A stretch of DNA of 64,000 nt from a gamma proteobacterium SS-5 (GCA_009497875.2 CP032508.2:1302001-1366000); one strand, 5' to 3'. Positions 33,711 through 45,692 are shown, counted from the stretch's first letter. Numbers and translations are program-made. Notes: a model not told the origin generated them from the letters alone.

Positions 33711-33713
33711 GGA

Positions 33714-34994
33714 TTAACCCTCCATTCCAGCAACGCGGTTGACGACTTGTACGGCGCGCAGGGCGGCACCGGTGGCGTGTTGCACCGAACGGTTCACGTC
33801 CAGGGCATCCGAGGCGCAACCGGCGGCGAACACGCCGCCGTTTTCCGCCACCGGCTCGATGAAGCCCTCGCGGTTGAGGACGATCTCCACCGGGAAGCTG
33901 TCGGCACTCACGCTGGGTTCCATGCCGACCGCCAGCACCACCAGATCGTGGGCATTGGCGTAGCGCTTATAGCCCTCGGTATCCACGCCGTTGAGCACGG
34001 GGTTGCCGTCCTTGTCCTGGGTGACCGAGGCCACCTTGGACTTGATGAAGGTGACGTTGTCCTTGGCCTTGACCCTTTCGTAGAAGTCCTCGAAGCGGTC
34101 GATGGCGCGGATGTCGATGTAGTAGATGCTGACGGCGGCATCTTCATAGGCATCGGTGACGTAGTGGGTCTGCTTCAGCGAGGCCATGCAGCAGATGCGT
34201 GAGCAGTGGTAGAGATGATTGCGGTCACGGGAACCGGCGCACTGGATGAAGGCGACGTTCTTCGCCTCCTTGCCATCGCTTGGGCGAATCAGCTTGCCGC
34301 CGGTCGGCCCGGTGGGGTCGGCCATGCGCTCGAACTCGACGTTGGTGATGACGTTGGCGAAGCGGTCATAGCCATAGGGCTGAATCTTGGCAGCGTCATA
34401 GGGCTGCCAGCCGGTGGCCCAGACCACGGCCCCACAGGGGATGGTCAGTTCCTCTTCCTGCATGTCCAGCTCGATGGCGTCGTATTTGCAGGCGGCCTTG
34501 GCCTTGTCCGCATCCGGCGTGCCGATCATCTGCGGGTCGATGACATAGCGCATGGGGTGGGCCATCTTGTGCGGCAGATAGGCCCCCTTGTGCTTGCCCA
34601 GGCCGTAGTTGAATTCGTCATCGAATTCGGCCTCCACGGCGCGCTCGCAATCACCGCAGCCGGTGCAGTTGTCGTTGACGTAACGCGGGCTGAGCCGGAT
34701 GGTGGCGCTGTAGTTACCGGCCTCACCGCTGAGGTTGGTCACCTCGGCCAGGGTCAGGATGGTCAGATTGGGGTTCATCTTGGCGCGACGCTGGTTGATC
34801 TCCAGTCCGCAAGTGGGGAAGCACAGCTTGGGAAAGTACTTGTGCAGTTGGCTAACACGGCCACCCAGATAGGGGCGCTTTTCAACCAGGACGACCTGCT
34901 TTCCGGTTTCAGCGGCTTCCAGAGCAGCGGTCATACCGCTGATGCCACCACCGACCACCAGAATGGTCTGATTGGTTGCGACTATATCCGTCAT
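33714..34994 (-). CDS. qmoA: QmoA: HdrA-like FAD flavoprotein
   Basis: 426 aa. FAD-binding TILVVGGGISGMTAALEAAE near the start, then VEKRPYLGGRVSQLHKYFPKLCFPTCGLEI, a cysteine-bearing segment NCTGCGDCERAV, and the HdrA-type FIQCAGSRDRNHLYHCSRICCMASLKQ. It is smaller than methanogen HdrA, as QmoA is. Ribosome-binding site GGAGGA. First gene of the leftward operon; aprBA, the usual neighbour, is not in this window. Direction of electron flow (APS reduction or sulfite oxidation) is not decided by sequence; the sulfur-oxidising lineage suggests oxidation. Confidence 0.94.
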   Translation of the reverse strand: MTDIVATNQTILVVGGGISGMTAALEAAETGKQVVLVEKRPYLGGRVSQLHKYFPKLCFPTCGLEINQRRAKMNPNLTILTLAEVTNLSGEAGNYSATIRLSPRYVNDNCTGCGDCERAVEAEFDDEFNYGLGKHKGAYLPHKMAHPMRYVIDPQMIGTPDADKAKAACKYDAIELDMQEEELTIPCGAVVWATGWQPYDAAKIQPYGYDRFANVITNVEFERMADPTGPTGGKLIRPSDGKEAKNVAFIQCAGSRDRNHLYHCSRICCMASLKQTHYVTDAYEDAAVSIYYIDIRAIDRFEDFYERVKAKDNVTFIKSKVASVTQDKDGNPVLNGVDTEGYKRYANAHDLVVLAVGMEPSVSADSFPVEIVLNREGFIEPVAENGGVFAAGCASDALDVNRSVQHATGAALRAVQVVNRVAGMEG

Positions 34995-35344
34995 GGTGAT
35001 CCTCCGTCGCGGATTATGGGATTCAAGGCTTGCGTTCCGGCGGCGGGGGAGTACAATCCCGACTAACTTGCTAAGTTATTATCCGCAGGGCCGCAAACGA
35101 ACGGCTATTTCAAGAGCGGGCAAAGATACACGCCTTCGGGGTCCGCTGCCATAGCCAATTAGGGCTAGTGCCTATCGAATTTACCAATATGCGGATAGAT
35201 GGGCCGTATTGCCAAATGCGGCTGGATCGTCTTTTTGTCTCTGTCAGAGGCCTCCCGGCGCGTCCCCTGCGACAAGCTCGGGATGGCACTCGGGCTTGCG
35301 CAGGACAGCCAAAGTCCATTTGATCAAGTAGAATAAGGTGTCTG
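34995..35344. other. divergent intergenic region, qmoA / CbbQ-like gene
   Basis: 350 bp without a gene. It must hold promoters for both directions; no clear sigma-70 consensus could be picked. Short inverted strings only. Low coding potential in all frames. Confidence 0.6.
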
Positions 35345-36163
35345 ATGACTGAACACGCTACCGCCTTTTCACCTGAATCCCACCTTATAGATGATGAGCC
35401 CTACTACGAGCCCCTGGCCAATGAGTTGGAGGTGTTCCAGGCGGCCTATGATAACCGCCTGCCGATCCTGCTCAAGGGCCCTACCGGCTGCGGCAAGACC
35501 CGCTTTGTGGAACACATGGCCTGGCGCTTGCGGCGGGCCCTGATCAGCGTCTCCTGCCATGATGATCTGACCTCTTCCGATCTGGTTGGCCGCTATCTGG
35601 TCAAGGGTGGCGAGACGGTGTGGATCGACGGCCCCCTGGCTAGTGCCGTGCGTCATGGCGGCATCTGCTATCTGGACGAGGTGGTGGAGGCGCGCAAGGA
35701 CACCACGGTGGTGATCCACCCCCTGGCGGACGACCGCCGCGTGCTGCCGATTGAAAAGCTCGGTCAGGTGCTCAGGGCCGGGCCTGAGTTTTGCCTGGTG
35801 ATGTCCTACAACCCCGGCTATCAGAGCGTGCTCAAGGACCTCAAGCAGTCCACCCGCCAACGCTTTGTCGCCCTGGAGTTCGACTACCCCAATGCCGAGC
35901 TGGAGCAGCGTATCGTCGAGAAGGAATCCGGCGTCGATGCCCAGACCGCCCGCCAGCTGGTCAAGTTCGCCCAGATGACGCGCAACCTGCGCGGCTCCGG
36001 CCTGGACGAGGGTGCCAGTACCCGCCTGCTGGTACACGCCGCCAAGCTCATCGCCAGCGACGTCGATCCGGTCAGCGCCTGTGCCAGCTGCATCGCCCAG
36101 GCGCTCACCGACGATGCGGAGATGCTCAGCGCGGTCAATGAGCTGTCGGCATCCCTGTTCTGA
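35345..36163 (+). CDS. CbbQ/NorQ-family MoxR-type AAA+ ATPase
   Basis: 272 aa AAA+ ATPase of the CbbQ/NirQ/NorQ group, which activates or assembles metalloenzymes (Rubisco activase CbbQO, NO reductase) with a VWA-domain partner. Walker A is [13 protein letters not shown], Walker [14 protein letters not shown], sensor 1 [11 protein letters not shown], and the C-terminal CbbQ region [21 protein letters not shown]. No CbbO/NorD partner or rbc gene is next to it, so which target it serves is open. It stands between the qmo operon, divergent, and the ribosomal cluster. Confidence 0.88.
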   Translation: MTEHATAFSPESHLIDDEPYYEPLANELEVFQAAYDNRLPILLKGPTGCGKTRFVEHMAWRLRRALISVSCHDDLTSSDLVGRYLVKGGETVWIDGPLASAVRHGGICYLDEVVEARKDTTVVIHPLADDRRVLPIEKLGQVLRAGPEFCLVMSYNPGYQSVLKDLKQSTRQRFVALEFDYPNAELEQRIVEKESGVDAQTARQLVKFAQMTRNLRGSGLDEGASTRLLVHAAKLIASDVDPVSACASCIAQALTDDAEMLSAVNELSASLF

Positions 36164-36267
36164 ACAGCTTCAGGGCTCCCTGACCCGATTCAACCCAGGT
36201 AGAACGCACCGCGCCCGGCCTTTGCCCCAGGCCGGATTGGCCGCCTGCTTTGTTGCCTGATTAGGCG

Positions 36268-36296
36268 TTGACACACTCCTGAAACCTGCGTATAGT
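36268..36296 (+). promoter_or_regulatory. sigma-70 promoter of the str (rpsL) operon
   Basis: TTGACA, a 17-nt spacer, then TATAGT: near-consensus. It lies about 166 nt before rpsL, so the transcript has a leader of about 150 nt. The 36164-36461 gap has no gene. Confidence 0.85.
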
Positions 36297-36461
36297 TCGC
36301 GCCTCTTGATCGACGCCAAATGTCGGCAGAGGCGTGCGCAGCGCCGTAATCATAAAGATTTTCCTGAGTGCTTGGCTTCCCAACGCGCTTTAGCAAGTTG
36401 GGTAGGGTCCTGCACTCTCTGTTTTTTATAGCATGTGGAAGCGTCCCTGGAGACGATTTAG

Positions 36462-36836
36462 ATGGCAACAATCAATCAGCTGGTGCGCAAACCCCGCCAG
36501 CGCAAAATTGAAAAGAGCAACGTACCTGCCCTGGAGGCATGTCCGCAAAAGCGTGGCGTTTGCACCCGTGTTTACACCACTACGCCGAAAAAGCCCAACT
36601 CGGCCCTGCGTAAGGTGGCCCGAGTGCGCCTGACCAACGGCTATGAAGTGACCAGCTACATCGGTGGTGAGGGGCACAACCTGCAGGAGCACTCGGTGGT
36701 GCTGATCCGTGGCGGTCGCGTCAAGGACCTGCCCGGCGTGCGCTACCACACGGTACGCGGCACCCTGGATACCTCGGGTGTGGAAAAACGCCGCCAGGCA
36801 CGCTCCAAGTACGGTGCCAAGCGCCCAAAGAGCTGA
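36462..36836 (+). CDS. rpsL: 30S ribosomal protein S12
   Basis: 124 aa, same length as E. coli S12. Acts in the decoding centre; the conserved [15 protein letters not shown] and [13 protein letters not shown] loops carry the lysines at which substitutions give streptomycin resistance, here wild type. Gly-Gly-Glu/GHNLQEHS is conserved. First gene of the str operon; rpsG follows after 45 nt. No rpoC lies upstream, unlike many gammaproteobacteria. Confidence 0.99.
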   Translation: MATINQLVRKPRQRKIEKSNVPALEACPQKRGVCTRVYTTTPKKPNSALRKVARVRLTNGYEVTSYIGGEGHNLQEHSVVLIRGGRVKDLPGVRYHTVRGTLDTSGVEKRRQARSKYGAKRPKS

Positions 36837-36851
36837 TACCTATTAGGTTGA

Positions 36852-37352
<501 letters not shown>

Positions 37353-37381
37353 TTGGGCTGCGGGTCATTGGGAGAGATGAA

Positions 37382-39481
37382 ATGGCTCGCGCCACACCCA
37401 TCGAGCGTTATCGCAATATCGGCATCATGGCCCACATCGATGCCGGCAAGACGACCACCACGGAGCGGGTGCTGTACTACACCGGTGTATCCCACAAGAT
37501 AGGTGAGGTACACGATGGGGCCGCCACCATGGACTGGATGGAGCAGGAGCAGGAGCGTGGCATCACCATCACCTCCGCCGCCACCACCGCCTTCTGGCGC
37601 GGCATGGCGCAACAGTTTGAAGATCACCGTATCAACATCATTGATACGCCCGGGCATGTGGACTTCACCATCGAGGTGGAGCGCTCCCTGAGGGTACTGG
37701 ATGGCGCTGTCTTTGTACTCTGCGCCGTGGGTGGGGTGGAGCCCCAGTCAGAGACGGTCTGGCGGCAGGCAAACAAGTACCATGTGCCGAGGATGGCCTT
37801 CGTCAACAAGATGGACCGTATGGGGGCCGACTTCCTGCGCGTTGTCGAGCAACTCAAGACCCGGCTGGGGGCAACTCCGGTACCGATCCAGCTGCCGGTA
37901 GGCGCGGAGGAGGCATTCGGTGGGGTCATCGACCTGATCAAGATGAAGTCCATCGTCTGGTCGAACGAGAACATGGGCATAGACTTCCACTACGAGGAAG
38001 TGCCCAGCCAGATGCTGGAGACCTGTCAGCAACTGCGCGAAGAGATGGTCGAAGCGGCCGCCGAGGCCAACGAAGAATTGATGGACAGCTACCTGGAATC
38101 GGGCCAGCTGTCCGAGGCGCAGATCATCCAGGGGCTGCGCAAGCGCACCCTGGAGCTGGAAATAGTCCCGGTTACCTGCGGCTCCGCGTTCAAGAACAAG
38201 GGTGTGCAGGCCCTGCTGGACAAGGTGGTCGAGCTGATGCCCTCGCCGCTGGATGTGCCCTCCATCAAGGGCCACCTGCTGGATGCCGAGGAGACCCTGG
38301 CCGAGCGTCACCCGGCCGATGACGAGCCCTTTGCGGCGCTGGCGTTCAAGATTGCCACCGACCCCTACGTCGGCACACTGACCTTCTTTCGGGTCTATTC
38401 GGGGGTGATGAAGTCGGGCGATACGGTACTCAATCCGATCAAGGGCAAGAAGGAACGCATTGGCCGCATCCTGCAGATGCACGCCAACCATCGGGAAGAG
38501 ATAAAAGAGGTACGGGCCGGCGAGATCGCCGCTGCGGTCGGCCTCAAGGACGTGGTCACGGGCGAGACCCTGTGCGCCATCGACCGGCCCATAGTGCTGG
38601 AGAAAATGGACTTCCCCGAGCCCGTGATCTCGGTCGCGGTAGAGCCCAGGACCCAGGCGGATCAGGAAAAGATGGGCCTGGCGCTCTCCAAGCTGGCGCA
38701 GGAAGACCCCTCGTTCCGGGTACATACCGACGAGGAATCGGGGCAGACCATCATCTCCGGCATGGGAGAGCTGCATCTGGACATCATCGTTGACCGGATG
38801 AAGCGTGAATTCAAGGTAGAGGCCAACGTGGGCGCGCCCCAGGTGTCCTATCGCGAGACCATCCGCAGCAGGGTGGAGAGTGAGGGAAAGTTTGTGCGCC
38901 AGTCCGGTGGACGCGGTCAATACGGCCATGTCTGGCTGCGCATCGAGCCTCTGGAAGACGCGGAAAAGGGCTACGAATTCGTCAACGCCATCGTCGGGGG
39001 GGCAGTGCCTCGGGAGTTTATTCCGGCGGTGGACAAGGGCATACAGGAGACCATGACCAGCGGCGTGCTGGCGGGGTATCCGGTGCAGGGGGTCAAAGTC
39101 ACCCTGTTCGATGGCTCCTATCACGAGGTGGACTCATCCGAGCAGGCGTTCAAGATCGCCGGCTCCATGGGCTTCAGAAGCGGCGCAAAAGAGGCGCGGC
39201 CGGTCTTGCTGGAGCCGATGATGAAGGTGGAGGTAACCACCCCGGAGGAAAACATGGGCGACGTGGTGGGTGATCTCAACCGCCGTCGCGGCATGGTGCT
39301 GGGCATGGACGAAGGCCCGGCAGGCAAGGTAGTACGCGCCCAGGTGCCCCTGGCCGAGATGTTCGGCTACGCCACCGACCTGCGCGGGGCGACCCAGGGG
39401 CGGGCCGTCTATAGCATGGAATTCGAGAAATATACTGAGGTACCTGCGGCCGTAGCCGAGGCGATCATTAAGAAACAGTAA
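37382..39481 (+). CDS. fusA: elongation factor G
   Basis: 699 aa translocase GTPase. G1 is [16 protein letters not shown]2 region [14 protein letters not shown]3 [10 protein letters not shown]4 [10 protein letters not shown]; domain II to V follow with the C-terminal translocation domain ([16 protein letters not shown]). Catalyses tRNA-mRNA movement. It is 22 nt upstream of tuf and 29 nt after rpsG, so co-transcribed. Confidence 0.99.
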   Translation: MARATPIERYRNIGIMAHIDAGKTTTTERVLYYTGVSHKIGEVHDGAATMDWMEQEQERGITITSAATTAFWRGMAQQFEDHRINIIDTPGHVDFTIEVERSLRVLDGAVFVLCAVGGVEPQSETVWRQANKYHVPRMAFVNKMDRMGADFLRVVEQLKTRLGATPVPIQLPVGAEEAFGGVIDLIKMKSIVWSNENMGIDFHYEEVPSQMLETCQQLREEMVEAAAEANEELMDSYLESGQLSEAQIIQGLRKRTLELEIVPVTCGSAFKNKGVQALLDKVVELMPSPLDVPSIKGHLLDAEETLAERHPADDEPFAALAFKIATDPYVGTLTFFRVYSGVMKSGDTVLNPIKGKKERIGRILQMHANHREEIKEVRAGEIAAAVGLKDVVTGETLCAIDRPIVLEKMDFPEPVISVAVEPRTQADQEKMGLALSKLAQEDPSFRVHTDEESGQTIISGMGELHLDIIVDRMKREFKVEANVGAPQVSYRETIRSRVESEGKFVRQSGGRGQYGHVWLRIEPLEDAEKGYEFVNAIVGGAVPREFIPAVDKGIQETMTSGVLAGYPVQGVKVTLFDGSYHEVDSSEQAFKIAGSMGFRSGAKEARPVLLEPMMKVEVTTPEENMGDVVGDLNRRRGMVLGMDEGPAGKVVRAQVPLAEMFGYATDLRGATQGRAVYSMEFEKYTEVPAAVAEAIIKKQ

Positions 39482-39503
39482 GTCATCCACGAGGGTAGAA
39501 GTC

Positions 39504-40694
39504 GTGTCCAAAGAAAAGTTTGAACGTAAGAAACCGCACGTAAACGTCGGCACCATAGGTCACGTTGACCACGGCAAGACCACCTTGACCGCGGCCATCA
39601 CTACCCATCAGGCGAGCAAGTTCGGTGGCGAATCACGCGCCTACGACCAGATCGACAACGCCCCGGAAGAACGTGAGCGTGGCATCACCATCGCCACCGC
39701 CCACGTCGAATACGAAACCGACATGCGCCACTACGCCCATGTGGACTGCCCCGGACACGCCGACTATGTAAAGAACATGATCACCGGCGCGGCGCAGATG
39801 GACGGTGCCATCCTGGTGGTCTCCGCCGCCGACGGCCCCATGCCGCAGACCCGTGAGCACATCCTGCTGTCGCGTCAGGTGGGCGTGCCCTACATCATCG
39901 TCTATATGAACAAGGCCGACATGGTCGATGATGAAGAACTGCTGGAGCTGGTGGAAATGGAGATCCGCGAACTGCTCGACAGCTACGACTTCCCCGGAGA
40001 CGACACCCCGATCGTGGTCGGATCCGCGCTCAAGGCCCTGGAGGGTGATGACAGCGACATCGGCACCAAATCCATCGACAAGCTGGTCGAGGCCCTGGAC
40101 AGTTACATCCCCGAGCCCGAGCGGGCCATCGACGGTGCCTTCCTGATGCCCATCGAAGACGTCTTCTCCATCTCCGGGCGTGGCACCGTGGTCACCGGCC
40201 GGGTGGAGCGCGGCGTGGTCAAGGTGGGTGAAGAAATCGAAATCGTCGGCATCCGCGACACCCAGAAGACCACCTGTACCGGGGTGGAAATGTTCCGCAA
40301 GCTGCTCGACCAGGGCGAGGCCGGAGACAACGTCGGCGTGCTGCTGCGCGGCACCAAGCGCGAAGACGTCGAGCGTGGTCAGGTGCTGTGCAAGCCCGGC
40401 ACGATCAAGCCGCACACCCACTTCGAGGCCGAGGTCTATGTGCTGAGCAAGGAAGAAGGCGGTCGTCACACCCCCTTCTTCAACGGCTATCGTCCGCAGT
40501 TCTACTTCCGCACCACCGATGTCACCGGTGCCTGCGACCTGCCGGAAGGGGTGGAGATGGTCATGCCCGGCGACAACGTCAAGATGACGGTCAAGCTGAT
40601 CAACCCCATCGCCATGGAAGAGGGCCTGCGCTTCGCCATCCGCGAAGGCGGCCGCACCGTGGGTGCCGGTGTGGTATCCAAGATTATCGAGTGA
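39504..40694 (+). CDS. tuf: elongation factor Tu
   Basis: 396 aa. G1 [11 protein letters not shown]3 [16 protein letters not shown]4 [10 protein letters not shown]. Delivers aminoacyl-tRNA. Start is GTG-like context near 39504 with GAGGGT upstream. Only one tuf copy is in this window. It runs straight into rpsJ after 8 nt, so the str and S10 operons are fused here, unlike E. coli. Confidence 0.99.
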   Translation: MSKEKFERKKPHVNVGTIGHVDHGKTTLTAAITTHQASKFGGESRAYDQIDNAPEERERGITIATAHVEYETDMRHYAHVDCPGHADYVKNMITGAAQMDGAILVVSAADGPMPQTREHILLSRQVGVPYIIVYMNKADMVDDEELLELVEMEIRELLDSYDFPGDDTPIVVGSALKALEGDDSDIGTKSIDKLVEALDSYIPEPERAIDGAFLMPIEDVFSISGRGTVVTGRVERGVVKVGEEIEIVGIRDTQKTTCTGVEMFRKLLDQGEAGDNVGVLLRGTKREDVERGQVLCKPGTIKPHTHFEAEVYVLSKEEGGRHTPFFNGYRPQFYFRTTDVTGACDLPEGVEMVMPGDNVKMTVKLINPIAMEEGLRFAIREGGRTVGAGVVSKIIE

Positions 40695-40702
40695 TTTGAG
40701 CC

Positions 40703-41014
40703 ATGACTAATCAGAGAATCCGTATCCGTTTGAAGGCCTTCGATCACCGCATGATCGATCAGTCCGCACGGGAGATCGTAGAGACGGCCAAGCGCACCGG
40801 TGCCACGGTGCTCGGCCCCATCCCGCTGCCGACCAAGAAAGAGCGCTTCACCGTGCTGATCTCGCCACACGTCAACAAAGACGCCCGCGACCAGTATGAG
40901 ATCCGCACCCATAACCGTCTGATGGATATAGTCGATCCCACAGACAAGACTGTTGATGCCTTGATGAAACTGGATCTCGCCGCCGGCGTGGATGTTCAGA
41001 TCAAGCTGAACTGA
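40703..41014 (+). CDS. rpsJ: 30S ribosomal protein S10
   Basis: 103 aa, E. coli length. [29 protein letters not shown] is the conserved start, with [20 protein letters not shown]. Head protein and NusB partner in antitermination. First gene of the S10 set; no separate promoter is apparent in the 8-nt gap. Confidence 0.99.
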   Translation: MTNQRIRIRLKAFDHRMIDQSAREIVETAKRTGATVLGPIPLPTKKERFTVLISPHVNKDARDQYEIRTHNRLMDIVDPTDKTVDALMKLDLAAGVDVQIKLN

Positions 41015-41024
41015 GGTTAGAGCA

Positions 41025-41675
41025 ATGGCAATTGGACTTATCGGACGCAAAGCGGGCATGACGCGCATCTTCACCGAAGAGGGCCGCTCCATCCCCGTAA
41101 CCGTCATTGAGGTTGCACCCAATCGGGTAACCCAGCTGCGCACCGAAGAGCGTGATGGTTATCGCGCCATTCAGGTCACCAGTGGCGAAAAGAAGGCCTC
41201 GCGCCTGAACAAGGCCGAGACCGGCCACTTTGCCAAGGCCGGTGTAGAGGCAGGCCGCGGCCTGTGGGAATTCCGTGTCGGTGAAGGCGAGGCCGATGAT
41301 ATCCAGGTAGGCAGCGAGCTGAATGTGGGCCTGTTCGAACAGGGCCAGATCCTGGATGTACGCGGAACCAGCAAGGGCAAGGGCTTTGCCGGTGGCGTCA
41401 AGCGCCACAACTTCCGTATGCAGGATGCCACCCACGGTAACTCCCTGTCCCATCGCGCGCCGGGTTCCATCGGCCAGTGTCAGACCCCAGGTCGGGTGTT
41501 CAAGGGTAAGCGCATGGCAGGTCAGATGGGCAATGTACAGCGCTGCCAGCAGAACCTGGAGCTGGTACGGGTGGATGCCGAACGCAACCTGCTGCTGGTG
41601 AAGGGCTCAGTGCCCGGCTCCAGCAGTGGCGACCTGATCATCACCGCCGCCGCGAAGAAGACGAATAAGGGGTAA
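41025..41675 (+). CDS. rplC: 50S ribosomal protein L3
   Basis: 216 aa. [13 protein letters not shown] start and the conserved [28 protein letters not shown] loop that reaches the peptidyl-transferase region. Gln in GQCQTPG is where methylation occurs in relatives. It overlaps rplD by one base. Confidence 0.99.
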   Translation: MAIGLIGRKAGMTRIFTEEGRSIPVTVIEVAPNRVTQLRTEERDGYRAIQVTSGEKKASRLNKAETGHFAKAGVEAGRGLWEFRVGEGEADDIQVGSELNVGLFEQGQILDVRGTSKGKGFAGGVKRHNFRMQDATHGNSLSHRAPGSIGQCQTPGRVFKGKRMAGQMGNVQRCQQNLELVRVDAERNLLLVKGSVPGSSSGDLIITAAAKKTNKG

Positions 41676-42283
41676 TGACGATGGAATTGACAGTACAGGA
41701 CGGCACCAGCCTGCAGGTTGCAGAGGCTGTATTCGCCGCCGATTACAACGAGGCGCTGATCCATCAGGTAGTCAATGCCTACCTGGCCGGTTCCCGCGCC
41801 GGAACCCGGGCGCAGAAGACCCGCGCCCAGGTCAGCGGTGGCGGGGCCAAGCCCTGGCGGCAGAAAGGCACCGGCCGCGCCCGTGCCGGTACTAGCCGCA
41901 GCCCGATCTGGCGCTCCGGTGGTGTAACCTTCGCCGCCCGGCCACAGAACTGGGCGCAGAAGGTCAACCGCAAGATGTACCGCGCCGCGCTGCGCTCTAT
42001 CCTCTCCGAACTGCTGCGCCAGGAGCGCCTGCAGGTGGTGGAGAGCTTCCAGGTGGATGCCCCCAAGACCAAGGTGCTGGCCCAGCGTCTGCACGACATG
42101 GGGTTGAAGGATGTGCTGATCATTGATCAGGAACCCGATGAGAACCTCTATCTGTCCTCGCGCAACCTCTATCATGTGGGCGTGTGCGCAGTGGATGAGA
42201 TCGATCCGGTCAGCCTGGTTGGCTTTGGCAAGGTGCTCATGACCAGCGCCGCCCTGAAATCCCTGGAGGAGCGACTGGCATGA
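41675..42283 (+). CDS. rplD: 50S ribosomal protein L4
   Basis: 202 aa from ATG 41675; an ATG at 41681 would shorten it by two. The extended loop with [27 protein letters not shown] lines the exit tunnel. In E. coli L4 also represses the S10 operon. Its 3' end overlaps rplW by 4 nt. Confidence 0.99.
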   Translation: MTMELTVQDGTSLQVAEAVFAADYNEALIHQVVNAYLAGSRAGTRAQKTRAQVSGGGAKPWRQKGTGRARAGTSRSPIWRSGGVTFAARPQNWAQKVNRKMYRAALRSILSELLRQERLQVVESFQVDAPKTKVLAQRLHDMGLKDVLIIDQEPDENLYLSSRNLYHVGVCAVDEIDPVSLVGFGKVLMTSAALKSLEERLA

Positions 42284-42576
42284 ACAAAGAACGCCTGATG
42301 AAGATCCTGCTGGCACCCCTGGTGTCGGAAAAAAGCACGCAGATGGCCGATGCCAGCCGCCACTTTGCCTTCAAGGTAGCGCCGGATGCCAGCAAACCCG
42401 AGATCAAGGCGGCGGTAAGCGAACTGTTCAAGGTGGAAGTGGACTCGGTTCGGGTACTCAACGTCAAGGGCAAAAAGAAACGGCACGGTGCCATCATGGG
42501 ACGCCGCGCCGATTGGAAAAAGGCTTACGTAAAACTCAAGCCGGGCAACGACATCGACTTTGGCGCTGGTGCCTAA
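42280..42576 (+). CDS. rplW: 50S ribosomal protein L23
   Basis: 98 aa. [23 protein letters not shown] and [14 protein letters not shown] are conserved; forms the docking site for SRP and trigger factor at the tunnel exit. ATG overlaps the rplD stop (GCATGA). Confidence 0.99.
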   Translation: MNKERLMKILLAPLVSEKSTQMADASRHFAFKVAPDASKPEIKAAVSELFKVEVDSVRVLNVKGKKKRHGAIMGRRADWKKAYVKLKPGNDIDFGAGA

Positions 42577-42608
42577 GCGGCCCGGCCCTATAGACGCAGG
42601 AACAGATT

Positions 42609-43436
42609 ATGCCACTGGTTAAAGCTAACCCGACCTCACCCGGACGCCGCTTCGTGGTGACGGTGCATACCCCTGACCTCCACAAGGGCGCGCCCCACGG
42701 GCCGCTGTTGGAGAAGAAGACCAAGAAGGGCGGTCGCAACAATACCGGCCGCATCACGACCCGGCATCGGGGTGGTGGTGCCAAGCAACGCTATCGGGTA
42801 ATCGATTTCAAGCGCAACAAGGATGGCATCAAGGCCAATGTAGAGCGCATCGAGTACGATCCCAATCGTACCGCGCACATTGCCCTGCTCAAGTACGAGG
42901 ACGGCGAGCATCGCTACATCATCGCCCCGCGTGGGGTGAAGGCCGGCGATACCCTGCTGTCCGGTGCCAGCGCGCCGATCAGCGCGGGTAACTGTATGCC
43001 GTTGCGCAATATACCCTTGGGTAGCCTGATCCATTGCATCGAACTTAAGCCCGGCAAGGGTGCTCAGATAGCCCGCAGTGCCGGGGCCAGCGTACAGCTG
43101 GTGGCAAAGGACGGCTCCTACGCCACCCTGCGTCTGCGCTCCGGCGAGATGCGCAAGGTGCTGAGCAACTGCCGCGCCGTGATCGGCGAGGTGGGAAATA
43201 GCGAGCACAGCCTGCGCTCCCTGGGCAAGGCCGGTGCCAAACGCTGGCGCGGGGTACGTCCAACGGTGCGTGGCGTAGCCATGAACCCGGTGGATCACCC
43301 GCACGGTGGTGGTGAAGGGCGTACCTCGGGCGGCCGACATCCGGTCACCCCCTGGGGCGTTCCGACCAAGGGTTACAAGACGCGCACCAACAAGCGTACC
43401 GATAAGTACATTGTGCGCCGTCGCAACAAAAAATAA
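42609..43436 (+). CDS. rplB: 50S ribosomal protein L2
   Basis: 275 aa. The functional loop [26 protein letters not shown] is intact, including the His important for peptidyl transfer support. [21 protein letters not shown] near the N-terminus binds rRNA. 32 nt after rplW. Confidence 0.99.
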   Translation: MPLVKANPTSPGRRFVVTVHTPDLHKGAPHGPLLEKKTKKGGRNNTGRITTRHRGGGAKQRYRVIDFKRNKDGIKANVERIEYDPNRTAHIALLKYEDGEHRYIIAPRGVKAGDTLLSGASAPISAGNCMPLRNIPLGSLIHCIELKPGKGAQIARSAGASVQLVAKDGSYATLRLRSGEMRKVLSNCRAVIGEVGNSEHSLRSLGKAGAKRWRGVRPTVRGVAMNPVDHPHGGGEGRTSGGRHPVTPWGVPTKGYKTRTNKRTDKYIVRRRNKK

Positions 43437-43453
43437 TCAGTGAGGACATCAGC

Positions 43454-43729
43454 GTGCCACGTTCAGTAAAAAAAGGCCCATTCGTCGATCACCACCTGTG
43501 GAAGAAGATCGAGACCGCACTGGAAAACAACGACAAGCGCCCGATCAAGACCTGGTCGCGCCGCTCCGTCGTACTGCCGGACATGGTTGGTCTGACCATC
43601 GCCGTGCATAACGGCCGCCAGCATGTGCCTGTGCTTGTGTCGGAGAACATGGTCGGCCACAAGCTGGGCGAATTTGCCCTGACCCGTACCTATCGCGGTC
43701 ATGCGGCAGACAAGAAATCGAAAAAGTAA
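43454..43729 (+). CDS. rpsS: 30S ribosomal protein S19
   Basis: 91 aa. [19 protein letters not shown] and [31 protein letters not shown] are the family signature. Start is GTG 43454 with GAGGACA upstream. 12 nt before rplV. Confidence 0.99.
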   Translation: MPRSVKKGPFVDHHLWKKIETALENNDKRPIKTWSRRSVVLPDMVGLTIAVHNGRQHVPVLVSENMVGHKLGEFALTRTYRGHAADKKSKK

Positions 43730-43741
43730 CAGGGTCTAGTC

Positions 43742-44074
43742 ATGCAAACTTTTGCCAAATTGCGTTACGCCAAGATGTCTGCCCAGAAGGGCCGTCTTGT
43801 CGCCGACCAGGTACGCGGCATGCCGGTTGAACAGGCGCTCAATCTGCTCCAGTTCAGCAACAAGAAGGCGGCCGGCGTGGTCAAGAAGGTGCTCGACTCG
43901 GCCATTGCCAATGCCGAGCACAACGAAAATGCCGATATCGATGAATTGCGTATTTGCGCCATCTGCGTCGATGAAGGCCCCACCATGAAGCGCATGCATG
44001 CACGTGCCAAGGGACGGGGCAACCGTATCTTAAAGAGAACCTGTCACATTACCGTGACGGTTTCAGACAAGTAA
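43742..44074 (+). CDS. rplV: 50S ribosomal protein L22
   Basis: 110 aa. [23 protein letters not shown] and the beta-hairpin [24 protein letters not shown], the tunnel constriction element where macrolide-resistance changes occur; here wild-type like. 19 nt before rpsC. Confidence 0.99.
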   Translation: MQTFAKLRYAKMSAQKGRLVADQVRGMPVEQALNLLQFSNKKAAGVVKKVLDSAIANAEHNENADIDELRICAICVDEGPTMKRMHARAKGRGNRILKRTCHITVTVSDK

Positions 44075-44093
44075 GTAACAGAGAGAGGCCACG

Positions 44094-44774
44094 ATGGGTC
44101 AAAAAGTACATCCGATCGGGATCCGTCTCGGTATCGTCAAGGACTGGACGTCCAAGTGGTATGCCGACACCAAGGATTACGCCAACATGCTCAACAGCGA
44201 CCTGGAGACGCGCGCCTTCCTCAAGGACAAACTCTCCCAGGCCTCTGTCAGTCGGATTCAGATCGACCGACCGGCGAAGAATGTGAATATCACCATTCAC
44301 ACGGCGCGTCCCGGTCTGGTGATCGGCCAGAAGGGCAAGGACATAGATGAACTGCGGGCCGAGGTGGCCAAACGCATGGGTATGCCGGTGCATATCAGCA
44401 TCGAGGAGATCCGCAAGCCGGAGATGGACGCCCAGCTGGTTGCCGAGAGCATTGCCCAGCAACTGGAGCGCCGCGTCATGTTCCGTCGCGCCATGAAGCG
44501 CGCCGTGCAGAACACCATGCGCCTGGGCGCAGGTGGCATCAAGGTAAATATCGCCGGCCGTCTCAACGGTGCCGAAATCGCCCGTGGGGAATGGTATCGC
44601 GAGGGCCGCGTGCCCCTGCACACCCTGCGTGCCGATATCGACTACGGCTTTGCCGAGGCGCATACCACCTACGGCGTGATTGGCACCAAGGTGTGGATTT
44701 TCAAGGGTGAGGTCTATGGCAACGAAGAGCCTGCCGAAGTGGCCGAACCGCGTAAATCGGGTAGAAAGGCATAA
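44094..44774 (+). CDS. rpsC: 30S ribosomal protein S3
   Basis: 226 aa. N-terminal [19 protein letters not shown] domain with [15 protein letters not shown], and C-terminal [18 protein letters not shown]-type segment. Sits at the mRNA entry tunnel and contributes helicase activity. 2 nt before rplP. Confidence 0.99.
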   Translation: MGQKVHPIGIRLGIVKDWTSKWYADTKDYANMLNSDLETRAFLKDKLSQASVSRIQIDRPAKNVNITIHTARPGLVIGQKGKDIDELRAEVAKRMGMPVHISIEEIRKPEMDAQLVAESIAQQLERRVMFRRAMKRAVQNTMRLGAGGIKVNIAGRLNGAEIARGEWYREGRVPLHTLRADIDYGFAEAHTTYGVIGTKVWIFKGEVYGNEEPAEVAEPRKSGRKA

Positions 44775-44776
44775 TC

Positions 44777-45190
44777 ATGTTACAGCCTAAGAGAACCAAG
44801 TACCGCAAGATGCACAAGGGCCGCAACCGTGGCCTGGCACAGTCGGGCAATCGCGTCAGCTTTGGTGAATACGGCCTGAAGGCAATCGGCCGCGGGCGCA
44901 TCACCGCCCGTCAGATCGAGGCGGCGCGACGTACCATCACGCGCCATGTCAAGCGTGGCGGCAAGCTGTGGATTCGCATCTTCCCAGACAAACCGATCAG
45001 CAAAAAGCCCCTGGAAGTGCGTATGGGTAAGGGTAAGGGTAACGTCGAATACTGGGTGGCCCAGATTCAGCCCGGTCGCATGTTGTATGAGATCCAGGGC
45101 GTGAACGAAGAACTGGTACGCCAGGCCTTTGCTCTGGCTGCGGCCAAGCTGCCGGTGCAGACAACCATTGTTAAACGCCAGGTGTTGTGA
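44777..45190 (+). CDS. rplP: 50S ribosomal protein L16
   Basis: 137 aa. [20 protein letters not shown] and [22 protein letters not shown] are conserved, including the Arg in the loop that is hydroxylated in some bacteria. Its stop overlaps the rpmC start by one base. Confidence 0.99.
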   Translation: MLQPKRTKYRKMHKGRNRGLAQSGNRVSFGEYGLKAIGRGRITARQIEAARRTITRHVKRGGKLWIRIFPDKPISKKPLEVRMGKGKGNVEYWVAQIQPGRMLYEIQGVNEELVRQAFALAAAKLPVQTTIVKRQVL

Positions 45191-45390
45191 TGAAAGCGAG
45201 TGATATGCGTGGTAAGAGCCCAGCAGAGTTGAAGGAGCTGATGCTTGAGCTGCTCAAGGAGCAGTTCAATCTGCGTATGCAGAGAGGTACAGAGCAACTG
45301 GCGCGGCCTTCCGAGATGAAACGGGTGCGCCGAGAAATAGCGCGGATCAAGACCGTGATGAATGAACTCAAGTCAGGTAAAGCGTCATGA
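45190..45390 (+). CDS. rpmC: 50S ribosomal protein L29
   Basis: 66 aa from ATG 45190. Helical hairpin [26 protein letters not shown] and [12 protein letters not shown]. Located by the tunnel exit. Overlaps rpsQ by 4 nt. Confidence 0.98.
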   Translation: MKASDMRGKSPAELKELMLELLKEQFNLRMQRGTEQLARPSEMKRVRREIARIKTVMNELKSGKAS

Positions 45391-45656
45391 GTGAGGCAAT
45401 AGAGGCACCCCAGAGCAACCGTACCCTGATCGGTCGGGTGGTCAGCGACAAGATGGACAAGACCGCCACCGTGTTGGTCGAGCGTCAGGTCAAGCACCCC
45501 CTGTATGGCAAGTTTATCCGCCGTTCGACCAAGCTGCATGCCCACGACGCGGACAATAGCTGCAAGGCCGGGGATACGGTACTGGTGGAACAGTGTCGGC
45601 CGATCTCCAAGAGCAAGTGCTGGCGCCTGGTCAAGATCATCGAGCGTCCGGCCTGA
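45387..45656 (+). CDS. rpsQ: 30S ribosomal protein S17
   Basis: 89 aa. [30 protein letters not shown] and [28 protein letters not shown] are diagnostic (OB fold). ATG overlaps the rpmC stop. End of the S10 set. Confidence 0.99.
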   Translation: MSEAIEAPQSNRTLIGRVVSDKMDKTATVLVERQVKHPLYGKFIRRSTKLHAHDADNSCKAGDTVLVEQCRPISKSKCWRLVKIIERPA

Positions 45657-45692
45657 ATTGGCTGAAGCAATTTACTAGAGTGGAATAAGACC

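Noticed and set aside
34206-35066. 286-codon plus-strand frame opposite qmoA
   Set aside because: Shadow of qmoA.
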